Part shown: piece by piece, positions 1-11,700 of the stretch
How the letters are laid out: every line of letters starts with the position of its first letter
Numbering within the stretch: position 1 is the first letter of the stretch
Source of the DNA: Prinia subflava
Lineage: Eukaryota; Chordata; Aves; Passeriformes; Cisticolidae
DNA length: 64,000 nucleotides
Direction: 5' to 3'
NCBI RefSeq assembly: GCF_021018805.1
Contig: NC_086251.1
Location: 17,527,098 to 17,591,097, forward strand
Notes under the pieces: generated by a model
Database searches by the model: none
What the model saw: the letters and a program-made list of their open reading frames with translations, nothing else
Told to the model about the DNA's origin: nothing
Position numbers and translations under genes: made by a program

Positions 1-3000
1 GCTTGCCGGCGGCGCGGATGTGCTGGTAGGTCTCAAAGTCTCCCTGGTTGGGCCCCGAGGAGGGGAAGTCCACGTCAAACCATTCGCTCCAGGCGCACAC
101 TTCGGGTTGACAGGTGGTGGTGGAGGTGGTGGAGGGGGAAGTGGTAGACGTGGTCGGCGCGGGGCTGGTGGTTGTGGTGATTTCTGTGGAGGTGGGACTG
201 GTGGTGCTGACGGTGATGGGCACGGAGGTGGAGGTGGTGACGGGGGTGGAGGACGGCGTGGTTGTGATCGGGGTGCTGGTGGTAGGGCTGGTGGTCGAGG
301 GGATCGGGATAGAGCAGTTGTAGTTGGGGGTGCAGCAGAGCACGCGGATCTTGTAGTTGAGGCACATCTTGAATTTGCCCGTCTGGTCCTCGTTCTTGCA
401 CACCAGTCCAAAGTGGACGTCGCACTGCACGACCTGTCCCACCTGCTGGATGGGTACGTCGGGGTAGTCCTCCGCCCGGCACTCGATCTGCTTTGGCTGC
501 CGGCAGACTCGCTTGCCGGCGGCGCGGATGTGCTGGTAGGTCTCAAAGTCTCCCTGGTTGGGCCCCGAGGAGGGGAAGTCCACGTCAAACCATTCGCTCC
601 AGGCGCACACTTCGGGTTGACAGGTGGTGGTGGAGGTGGTGGAGGGGGAAGTGGTAGACGTGGTCGGCGCGGGGCTGGTGGTTGTGGTGATTTCTGTGGA
701 GGTGGGACTGGTGGTGCTGACGGTGATGGGCACGGAGGTGGAGGTGGTGACGGGGGTGGAGGACGGCGTGGTTGTGATCGGGGTGCTGGTGGTAGGGCTG
801 GTGGTCGAGGGGATCGGGATAGAGCAGTTGTAGTTGGGGGTGCAGCAGAGCACGCGGATCTTGTAGTTGAGGCACATCTTGAATTTGCCCGTCTGGTCCT
901 CGTTCTTGCACACCAGTCCAAAGTGGACGTCGCACTGCACGACCTGTCCCACCTGCTGGATGGGTACGTCGGGGTAGTCCTCCGCCCGGCACTCGATCTG
1001 CTTTGGCTGCCGGCAGACTCGCTTGCCGGCGGCGCGGATGTGCTGGTAGGTCTCAAAGTCTCCCTGGTTGGGCCCCGAGGAGGGGAAGTCCACGTCAAAC
1101 CATTCGCTCCAGGCGCACACTTCGGGTTGACAGGTGGTGGTGGAGGTGGTGGAGGGGGAAGTGGTAGACGTGGTCGGCGCGGGGCTGGTGGTTGTGGTGA
1201 TTTCTGTGGAGGTGGGACTGGTGGTGCTGACGGTGATGGGCACGGAGGTGGAGGTGGTGACGGGGGTGGAGGACGGCGTGGTTGTGATCGGGGTGCTGGT
1301 GGTAGGGCTGGTGGTCGAGGGGATCGGGATAGAGCAGTTGTAGTTGGGGGTGCAGCAGAGCACGCGGATCTTGTAGTTGAGGCACATCTTGAATTTGCCC
1401 GTCTGGTCCTCGTTCTTGCACACCAGTCCAAAGTGGACGTCGCACTGCACGACCTGTCCCACCTGCTGGATGGGTACGTCGGGGTAGTCCTCCGCCCGGC
1501 ACTCGATCTGCTTTGGCTGCCGGCAGACTCGCTTGCCGGCGGCGCGGATGTGCTGGTAGGTCTCAAAGTCTCCCTGGTTGGGCCCCGAGGAGGGGAAGTC
1601 CACGTCAAACCATTCGCTCCAGGCGCACACTTCGGGTTGACAGGTGGTGGTGGAGGTGGTGGAGGGGGAAGTGGTAGACGTGGTCGGCGCGGGGCTGGTG
1701 GTTGTGGTGATTTCTGTGGAGGTGGGACTGGTGGTGCTGACGGTGATGGGCACGGAGGTGGAGGTGGTGACGGGGGTGGAGGACGGCGTGGTTGTGATCG
1801 GGGTGCTGGTGGTAGGGCTGGTGGTCGAGGGGATCGGGATAGAGCAGTTGTAGTTGGGGGTGCAGCAGAGCACGCGGATCTTGTAGTTGAGGCACATCTT
1901 GAATTTGCCCGTCTGGTCCTCGTTCTTGCACACCAGTCCAAAGTGGACGTCGCACTGCACGACCTGTCCCACCTGCTGGATGGGTACGTCGGGGTAGTCC
2001 TCCGCCCGGCACTCGATCTGCTTTGGCTGCCGGCAGACTCGCTTGCCGGCGGCGCGGATGTGCTGGTAGGTCTCAAAGTCTCCCTGGTTGGGCCCCGAGG
2101 AGGGGAAGTCCACGTCAAACCATTCGCTCCAGGCGCACACTTCGGGTTGACAGGTGGTGGTGGAGGTGGTGGAGGGGGAAGTGGTAGACGTGGTCGGCGC
2201 GGGGCTGGTGGTTGTGGTGATTTCTGTGGAGGTGGGACTGGTGGTGCTGACGGTGATGGGCACGGAGGTGGAGGTGGTGACGGGGGTGGAGGACGGCGTG
2301 GTTGTGATCGGGGTGCTGGTGGTAGGGCTGGTGGTCGAGGGGATCGGGATAGAGCAGTTGTAGTTGGGGGTGCAGCAGAGCACGCGGATCTTGTAGTTGA
2401 GGCACATCTTGAATTTGCCCGTCTGGTCCTCGTTCTTGCACACCAGTCCAAAGTGGACGTCGCACTGCACGACCTGTCCCACCTGCTGGATGGGTACGTC
2501 GGGGTAGTCCTCCGCCCGGCACTCGATCTGCTTTGGCTGCCGGCAGACTCGCTTGCCGGCGGCGCGGATGTGCTGGTAGGTCTCAAAGTCTCCCTGGTTG
2601 GGCCCCGAGGAGGGGAAGTCCACGTCAAACCATTCGCTCCAGGCGCACACTTCGGGTTGACAGGTGGTGGTGGAGGTGGTGGAGGGGGAAGTGGTAGACG
2701 TGGTCGGCGCGGGGCTGGTGGTTGTGGTGATTTCTGTGGAGGTGGGACTGGTGGTGCTGACGGTGATGGGCACGGAGGTGGAGGTGGTGACGGGGGTGGA
2801 GGACGGCGTGGTTGTGATCGGGGTGCTGGTGGTAGGGCTGGTGGTCGAGGGGATCGGGATAGAGCAGTTGTAGTTGGGGGTGCAGCAGAGCACGCGGATC
2901 TTGTAGTTGAGGCACATCTTGAATTTGCCCGTCTGGTCCTCGTTCTTGCACACCAGTCCAAAGTGGACGTCGCACTGCACGACCTGTCCCACCTGCTGGA

Positions 3001-4711
3001 TGGGTACGTCGGGGTAGTCCTCCGCCCGGCACTCGATCTGCTTTGGCTGCCGGCAGACTCGCTTGCCGGCGGCGCGGATGTGCTGGTAGGTCTCAAAGTC
3101 TCCCTGGTTGGGCCCCGAGGAGGGGAAGTCCACGTCAAACCATTCGCTCCAGGCGCACACTTCGGGTTGACAGGTGGTGGTGGAGGTGGTGGAGGGGGAA
3201 GTGGTAGACGTGGTCGGCGCGGGGCTGGTGGTTGTGGTGATTTCTGTGGAGGTGGGACTGGTGGTGCTGACGGTGATGGGCACGGAGGTGGAGGTGGTGA
3301 CGGGGGTGGAGGACGGCGTGGTTGTGATCGGGGTGCTGGTGGTAGGGCTGGTGGTCGAGGGGATCGGGATAGAGCAGTTGTAGTTGGGGGTGCAGCAGAG
3401 CACGCGGATCTTGTAGTTGAGGCACATCTTGAATTTGCCCGTCTGGTCCTCGTTCTTGCACACCAGTCCAAAGTGGACGTCGCACTGCACGACCTGTCCC
3501 ACCTGCTGGATGGGTACGTCGGGGTAGTCCTCCGCCCGGCACTCGATCTGCTTTGGCTGCCGGCAGACTCGCTTGCCGGCGGCGCGGATGTGCTGGTAGG
3601 TCTCAAAGTCTCCCTGGTTGGGCCCCGAGGAGGGGAAGTCCACGTCAAACCATTCGCTCCAGGCGCACACTTCGGGTTGACAGGTGGTGGTGGAGGTGGT
3701 GGAGGGGGAAGTGGTAGACGTGGTCGGCGCGGGGCTGGTGGTTGTGGTGATTTCTGTGGAGGTGGGACTGGTGGTGCTGACGGTGATGGGCACGGAGGTG
3801 GAGGTGGTGACGGGGGTGGAGGACGGCGTGGTTGTGATCGGGGTGCTGGTGGTAGGGCTGGTGGTCGAGGGGATCGGGATAGAGCAGTTGTAGTTGGGGG
3901 TGCAGCAGAGCACGCGGATCTTGTAGTTGAGGCACATCTTGAATTTGCCCGTCTGGTCCTCGTTCTTGCACACCAGTCCAAAGTGGACGTCGCACTGCAC
4001 GACCTGTCCCACCTGCTGGATGGGTACGTCGGGGTAGTCCTCCGCCCGGCACTCGATCTGCTTTGGCTGCCGGCAGACTCGCTTGCCGGCGGCGCGGATG
4101 TGCTGGTAGGTCTCAAAGTCTCCCTGGTTGGGCCCCGAGGAGGGGAAGTCCACGTCAAACCATTCGCTCCAGGCGCACACTTCGGGTTGACAGGTGGTGG
4201 TGGAGGTGGTGGAGGGGGAAGTGGTAGACGTGGTCGGCGCGGGGCTGGTGGTTGTGGTGATTTCTGTGGAGGTGGGACTGGTGGTGCTGACGGTGATGGG
4301 CACGGAGGTGGAGGTGGTGACGGGGGTGGAGGACGGCGTGGTTGTGATCGGGGTGCTGGTGGTAGGGCTGGTGGTCGAGGGGATCGGGATAGAGCAGTTG
4401 TAGTTGGGGGTGCAGCAGAGCACGCGGATCTTGTAGTTGAGGCACATCTTGAATTTGCCCGTCTGGTCCTCGTTCTTGCACACCAGTCCAAAGTGGACGT
4501 CGCACTGCACGACCTGTCCCACCTGCTGGATGGGTACGTCGGGGTAGTCCTCCGCCCGGCACTCGATCTGCTTTGGCTGCCGGCAGACTCGCTTGCCGGC
4601 GGCGCGGATGTGCTGGTAGGTCTCAAAGTCTCCCTGGTTGGGCCCCGAGGAGGGGAAGTCCACGTCAAACCATTCGCTCCAGGCGCACACTTCGGGTTGA
4701 CAGGTGGTGGT
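1..4711 (-). repeat. 510-bp perfect tandem array (9.24 copies) coding CysD plus PTS linker
   Basis: The block repeats every 510 bases (170 codons) with no difference seen between copies. It ends abruptly at 4711, inside the Thr-rich linker. Each unit is a 103-residue CysD ([17 protein letters not shown] at its start, [10 protein letters not shown] near its end) and a 67-residue linker made mostly of Thr, Ser and Pro. First cysteines of the units fall at 4702, 4192, 3682 and so on down to 112. The array is much more GC- and CpG-rich than exons 1-30 and CysD1/CysD2. The true copy number is unknown because the window starts inside the array. Confidence 0.97.
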
Positions 4712-5772
4712 CGAAGTTGTATATGTTGTAGTTTTTGCCGTTGTGGTGCTTCTGAGTGTTGTGTAGGTTGGTTGTGGTTTTGGTCTCGTAGTTGGTTTTG
4801 GCGTTGTTCTGGTATGTATGTAATCGGTTTTTGGTGGAACTGTAGATTCCGTTGTCAGCTTGTGTTTAGTTTGTAAGTGTGGAGTCGTTCCCAATGTTGT
4901 ACTTGAGTAATACTCCGTTTTTTTTGTTGTTATAGTATGGCTTTCAGGGGTTGTTTCACATGGTACAGGGATATTTATGCAGCATTTAAATCTTAACTCA
5001 TAGTTATAGCAGATTGGTGGCAGTTGATCTTTATTGTAACATTTCAACCCTTCTTCCGTGTTACACGTTATGTGTTGCTCTAGTAGAGGATATGGTGTAT
5101 TAGGAAACCGCACTGCTCTACATTCCACATCCTTTCTATTGTCGCAGACTTTGTATCCTTTATCTTTGATGTTCTGAATGGTATCAAAATCTCCATCATT
5201 GTAACCTGACCCTGGGTAACTGACATCATACCATCTTGACCAGTAACATTTTTCTTTGAAACAAAGAGGAATCGTTGAATGTGATGTGGTTACAGGTGTC
5301 GTCATTGTAGCAGTAGTTGTTTCTTCAGGAGTTGAAGGTGTGAATGTTGTACTTTCAGAAGTTGTAGTAACTGAATACGGTGTTTCCGTAGATGTTTCTG
5401 TCGGAGTTGTAGTTGTGACTGGGGTTGATGTGCTGAAAGGCGTCGTGGAAGAGCATGGTACAAAAACACAGCAGTAAATTCTGATTTCATAGTTGTTGCA
5501 CATTGTTGAAATTTGATCCTTGTTGTAACATATAAGCCCTTGTGTTGTACTGCATTCTACTTTTTGGCCAAGGTCTTTCAGTGGTATATCAGGGAACTTT
5601 TCTGCTCTGCACTCAACAGCCCTTGGGGCCTTACAGACTGCATAGCCTTTTGCTCGTAATTCATCAAAAGTTTCAAAATCTCCTCCGTCATAACCAGGGG
5701 TTTGTAGACTCCCATCATACCATTCTGACCACTCACAGACTTCATGAACACATACTGATGTAGTTGGTGACA
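1..5772 (-). CDS. MUC5AC: Mucin exon 31: giant central CysD/PTS exon (partial)
   Basis: Acceptor TCCATCACAG, then an uninterrupted frame of about 1923 codons running off the window. Layout in transcript order: CysD1 (5752-5453; 100 residues, WSEW), a 63-residue PTS, CysD2 (5263-4958; 102 residues, WSRW), an 85-residue PTS rich in Thr, Lys and Tyr, then ten units of a 170-residue repeat (CysD3-CysD12). CysD12 is cut by the edge. Each CysD of the array has ten cysteines. WXXW is the C-mannosylation type motif of this domain family. Human MUC5AC has nine CysD domains, so at least twelve here is more than in the human gene. CysD1 and CysD2 resemble the first two human MUC5AC CysD domains by position and sequence; the array type resembles the later ones. 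Confidence 0.93.
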
Positions 5773-8700
5773 CTGTGATGGAGAAGAGAACAGGAAATTA
5801 AGAATGAATTTCTGTAGATACTGTCTTTTTTTCTCATTGTAAATGGGCGGACAGTTTTCTTAATGTCATTTTTCTTACTTTAGGCTCCTGTCGTGCATCA
5901 GTTTATTATACATATAGTTTAATATGTTGTAGAACAGAAAATCCATTACCCAGCAATTTAATAGAGTGACATGCTTGAACTGTCACTTCCCAAGAGAATA
6001 CTAAATATGTGTTACAAGTTGCTGAAATAAGTCTCAGGTCTTATTTATACACCCTGGAAAAAAACAAGTCTCACTTGTTTTGCATTTGGTTGAGTGTATT
6101 TGCTTTGGTTGTATCTTGCTTCACTATATACTAGTCTCTCTGGAATGTATTTAAATGAGTGGAAAGAGTAAGGTTTAGTGTATGCATTGAGATCCATAGC
6201 TACTTCTTTCTTCCAAATCATTTGACTCCTCACTGTTTTGTTTTTGCTCCTCCATTTCAAGCATCCGTACACTTTGTATTTTAGCTCTGATCTTAAGAAA
6301 CCATTTAGTGGTCGGAGAGCTTTTGCAGATCAACTCTCATTATGAAATAAGCTGGCAAACAACTGCTGAATTCCAGCAATGCTGATATTTTCTGTAATTT
6401 CAAAACTTATATATTTTATATTGAATACTGATTTTGTAAAATAATTTATGCCTAGAGTAACTAGAGATTTCCAACCTGAAGAATGCGGTACAGGAATTCT
6501 AAAAACCAAAATTTCCTTATCTCAATGCCAATATCTGAGCAATCCACTTAGTACTGTAAAATATTTTTTTCTCACTAAACAAGAGAATACACTCTTACGA
6601 GCTACAAAGGGTGTACCTGTGGAAGTAGTGGTAGGTGGTGTAGAGCTGAAGTGAAATGTCGTTGCTGTTGTGGGTGATGTTGAGCTTGGGCATTCATAGA
6701 TAGACCTTTCAAGTGTTCCATTGGGACCACAGGTTGCAACAATACACCATCCTGTGCCATCTGTAGTGTTGTAGACCACATCCTTGTAGTTGTATTTCTG
6801 CCCCTCATAAGTGCAGACACATTCTGTAGATTAAAAGAAGGATGTTATTCCTTGCTATCTGAAACAGAGAGTACCCTAAATGTGCCTTATTAATATAGAA
6901 ACAACTTCATCAACTTACCATGTTCATCATATCTGCATTTTTTGCCATGAATTGTGCATTCGCTGAAAAAGGGAAAAAACGTTATGAATGTAGACATACT
7001 GGTTTGTGACATCATTTTTTTTGTTTTAATTTTGCTTCTATCAATCCTTTGTTGTTCATTGTGTGTGTAAATGTAAAATGACCCTATCTTCTCTGAGTTA
7101 TAATGTAGGCTAGATATCTTCACAAGAAGGCAAGAAAGGTAGCTCTTCTTTGAGCCAGCATATAAAACATGCAGCATCCCTACCAGTGCTTTAGGAACAG
7201 GAAAAAAGATGTGAGGTGGATGATTTGAAATACTGTTATCTTCCCAATGGGTCTATTTAATTTTTGGAAGGGAAAAACACAGTAAATGTATCGTTTACAT
7301 TTAAAAGGATATGTACAAAGGATCACTACCATGGACATTCAGATAGTATACGCAGTGAATTTCCATTAGGCTTCCAAAATATGTAAAAATAATTCTGGTT
7401 TTAAGGGCAATTTATCTGTTAAGAACTGAATCTTTTTTATTTATTTATTTGCAGACACTAAGGACATCTATACACTAGATAAACTGAAATTTAGATATGT
7501 ATTTAATAGGTTAGGTTTAGTGCTGTTAATGGCGTAGATGATATAGGCAAAGGCATCTATGAAGTGCAAAATCTGCCAAGGAAGTTGGTGTAGCTCCAAG
7601 GGGCTTTGGCTTAAGATTTTTGCAATTCAGATTGCCCTGCTTACCATATTTAAGCATAGCTACTTTAAAGGTATCTTAACACAACTGCTTCACAATTGGT
7701 TTTTCTGACTCTTTGCTTAAGCCTTACAGAAGGCTTAGCAGCTCCTGTCACCAGGAATGTTGGAGAATATGTCCTGACTCTTACAACTATGCAAGTACCA
7801 GTACAATAACAGAAATAAGCAGAAAACAAGTTGGCTGCTAACTTCTAATGAATTTCACATGATGAGTTTAGGTATATCTTCTTAAAAATTCTCAGACTCT
7901 TCCCTAACTAAAATTATGTTAGCTTGTTTTCACTTCATTTAATAATTATGACAATAACTTAAAAGGACTTTAATAAATCACTTGATGATAAAATATTTCA
8001 CTATGTTATCATTTAATTTCCTGGGAAGGGAAGAAAATTAGATGTTGCTCATCAGCCTCTGACTGGCCCAGTTGTGGTGGTAAATAACAAATGTAATATG
8101 TGATGAATTATGTTCCACAATTTTAAACTCTATTTTAAAAAATTTTTTTCTAGTCCTACCATGATTCACAATTCTGATTTGACGGCATCTCCATTCCTGG
8201 TTTGTAATTTTTTCTGTCTTCATAACAACCACAGTTAGAAACACAGGTCATGGTTTCCTCATCAAAATAGGGCTTATTCTTTGGACATTGTGGATAGCAG
8301 CCTGCAATGAAAAGAGAGTGAAGTTGACACTAGGCTTTTCATAAGTAATTATAAGTAACTCTACACTCATAGCTGCTTTTTCCAAAATGTCCACCCATTA
8401 AGTGGAATTTCAGACTCTCTTACTGCTATTCCTTTGATTGCACATTGTGCTTTGGAGTATTTTGTCCTCATCTTTACTCCAAACAAGTCCATAATCCATT
8501 AGGGAATACAATACTAATTAGAAAATCTGTTCTTACCATTTCTAGTGCAAACATGTCATACTGAATAATACAAATTTCGTTCACCATACTGCGTTTTAAC
8601 CTTTCAAGTAGAATGAAATGCATTATCATGTTTACCTTCTAAACCCCTCATCTCATGAAGGCATTTTCCACTTGGATTGTTGCAGGTCTTCATACAAGGT

Positions 8701-11700
8701 GCTCCACATGGCTTGTAGTGCCACTCACATTCCCCTTGTGGATTATAGTAATCACAGAACAGAGCTAGAAGAAGAAATGTCAGAAAAATATCTTTGATAT
8801 TTTAGCTCTATACTGTTTCAGTCTTTCTAGGTAAAAATCCAATGGGATCAGCATAATCACATCGGTGGTGAACAACATAGTGTCTTATTGTTAACACAGT
8901 ACAATTGCTATATTTCTAAAACCTTTTAACACCAAGAAATTTATACATCATAGAACAGAGTTATACAGTAAACATGAAAAATCAGTCGACTGAAACACTG
9001 ATCTTAGCTAACATGCACTAATGTTTATCTACATAGAGCCTGATGTAGACAGGTGGCACTGTTATAAAATATCATATTTCACCAGTAGTCTATCATGATT
9101 GTCTAATTAACTTGACACTAATCACACAGCTTGTAAAATTATTACCTCTGGTTTCATTTTACTAAGATAAATTTTCTTCTATTGATTTACCCAATTGCTT
9201 TGTTGGGGTTTTTTAGGTGTTTTTAGGGTTTTGTTTGTTTTTTAAGAATACAGCTGTGCCTCTTAGAAAGACAATTTTATCCTTCCTTTCTTGTTCTACT
9301 TTGTTTCCTTTTTTTCTCCTTCTGTTTTCTTTCCCTCTGAATCCCTTAAAAAAAAACCAAAACAGTGGGTTGCAACTCACGACAAATGGATGGGGTCCTC
9401 CATGATATGCAGATGTCCAGCTCATTACATGCTTGAGCATAGGCAGCTACTGCTGTGCAGAAACATTCACAGTCTCCTCCAGTGTCACAGGCACAAGCAT
9501 CATCCACACATGCTTGGTAATATTCATTTGGTTCAACCTGATAGAGAAAACATTTACGTTTTCATGCCCTTGTCCTCTTTGCACTGTCCTAAAATAGCTG
9601 AATAATATATCTGAAACTCACAGCTCGGTGAGAAAGTTAAGAAAAAAGAAATCAAGAGAATGCTTAGAAAAAGGAAGAGGAAAATGTAGAATTTTCTCTT
9701 GAAAAAGCTATTGCTAGTAAGCTGCAGTATTATGAACTGTTTGATGCTGAAGACAGTTGCAAAATACTGGTAATTACTACAAACTAGCACAGAGTCATAT
9801 ATATCAGGTGGCTGATATTTATACTAGTAGCAAGTAATGCCATTAGAAAATAAACACATCTTGAGATTGATCTATTGTTGTTCCTTCTATGAAAAACAAA
9901 CAAACAAACCAAAACAAACAATTTGTTTTGTGTTCATGCTCAATACAAAAGCAGAGAAAATGAAAGTGAAAATATTTCTATGCAGTCTCTCTATGCAAGA
10001 ACTTGGTCTAACTTCACTTTGTCAAGCATGACAAAATGTATTTTAGAGTATTTGTTAATGTATTTCACATAAAAATGGACGTAATAATTTTGTCAAGAAC
10101 TTAAGACTAAATTTTTTGTCATACCTGTGAGTGACACTTTGCAAACACTTCACTGGTAATGATGCTGCATTGCTTCTGTGCCCAGGCTTTCCTGTATGGG
10201 TTTGCAGTGCATGGATCCTGCGTACGATTGGCATTTGGGCAACTAGAAGACACTTTCCAGCTATTGGCAAACTCCAGCACGTTTCCTACCACAGACTGGC
10301 TGCGAGTGGTGAAGTCATTATTTCCATTGCCATCATAGTTTCCACAGAGTCCACAGACATGGCCCTGCAACAAAATGACAAGGATCAGTAAGGTACAATT
10401 TCTTAGTATCTGTGAGTAACAGACCTCAGGATGACTCTTACGTAGGCATCTAATTCAACATTATTCCTGCCTATTTAGTAACAGCACTGGACATTTTCAT
10501 AAAACGCGTTTCATGAAGAGCTGGCTCTAAGTTGTTACAAAGGAGTAGACTGATGGATTTTGTTCTGGAGTAATGAGCTATTTAGTTTTAGCTGATCCTA
10601 AATGTCTCTTCAGTGAGGGTTTTTCTTGAAGAAGGCTACCGATAAAGTTTCTGGATAATGCATAGCACACAAAATCAACACAACAAGGATAATAATATGT
10701 GACTTCTGCTCTTTTGGTTACAGTCTTCTGGTTTCCACCTAAATTTCCACCTACAGCCTAAATTTCCATCCTCTTTCTTTGAGAAACACATGAATATGAA
10801 CATATGAATGTTACAGAATTCATTTTATTCATGTTTTCACTTTTAAAGTATACCTGAAAGCTGGGACTAAGTTTGATGAATATACTGGTTTTCTTGTCCC
10901 ACATGAGTATCAGACCAACAGTAGTATCAACCACCATGTAGATGCCCATGGAACGGATTTGGAATGGCATTTTTCCTCCAGGTGTCCTCTGGATCACATC
11001 AGAGTGTCCATCACTGAGTACCAGCTCATAGTTCTAAGACAGGAGGAAAAAAAAAGTTAGAGGCCAATTAAAAGAGTCACCTATTTTGTAGCTTTATATA
11101 TTGACAGTAACTTCTTGAAATAATAATGTTATCATTGAAAGGATCCTATTCAACAAGCTCATGTTAAAAAACTTCTCAGTAGATTTCCCTCCTTTACTTT
11201 CTGGAGCAGAGAGCAAAAAAGTCTAGTGATATTTTCATTATCTTGGTGGCCACTTCTCCTATCAGTGTATCTGGGACAGCTTGTTCCATCCTTCTGACAA
11301 CTTAAAGAAAATACTTACACCCAGGAAAACTTTAATAGACTTAGAGCAGGTAGTTCCTGTAGTGCCACATGGAATGTTCTCAGTGATGACTCTGAAGGTT
11401 CCCTGATTCATAGCTTGTTGGCCACAGTAGTTCTGAAACAGGAGAATTATATTCATTGTTAACCATGTTACATGTTCAAGACTCTAAGCAAATTACTTAG
11501 AGCAAAAATCTAGGCAGGACTCTGTTACCTGGACCAGAACATATTCACAGTCTCCTTCAAAATCAAAGCGTTTGCCATCAAAGGTGGTATAATGTCCATC
11601 TCCATAAACGGAACACGTTTCCAGGCAGGGTTCCTCAGAGCATTGCCATTTTCTGTTTCTACATGTGCTACACAGGACAAAAAACATTCCAAATATAAAA

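Noticed and set aside
75..482. Repeated 135-codon minus frames and 69-codon plus frames, one per 510-base unit
   Set aside because: These are out-of-frame shadows of the CysD/PTS unit. Their His/Pro/Gln-rich or Val-rich composition is what the ACC-rich linker gives in the other frames.
1..4711. CRISPR-like or satellite array
   Set aside because: The unit is long, coding, in frame and holds a known domain; there are no spacers.
20..4876. 1618-codon open frame on the plus strand, rich in Gly, Arg and His
   Set aside because: It is the antisense of the mucin array. The 510-base period is a multiple of three, so one stop-free unit gives an endless frame. The minus frame has the CysD cysteines, the WXXW motif and splice continuity; the plus frame has none.
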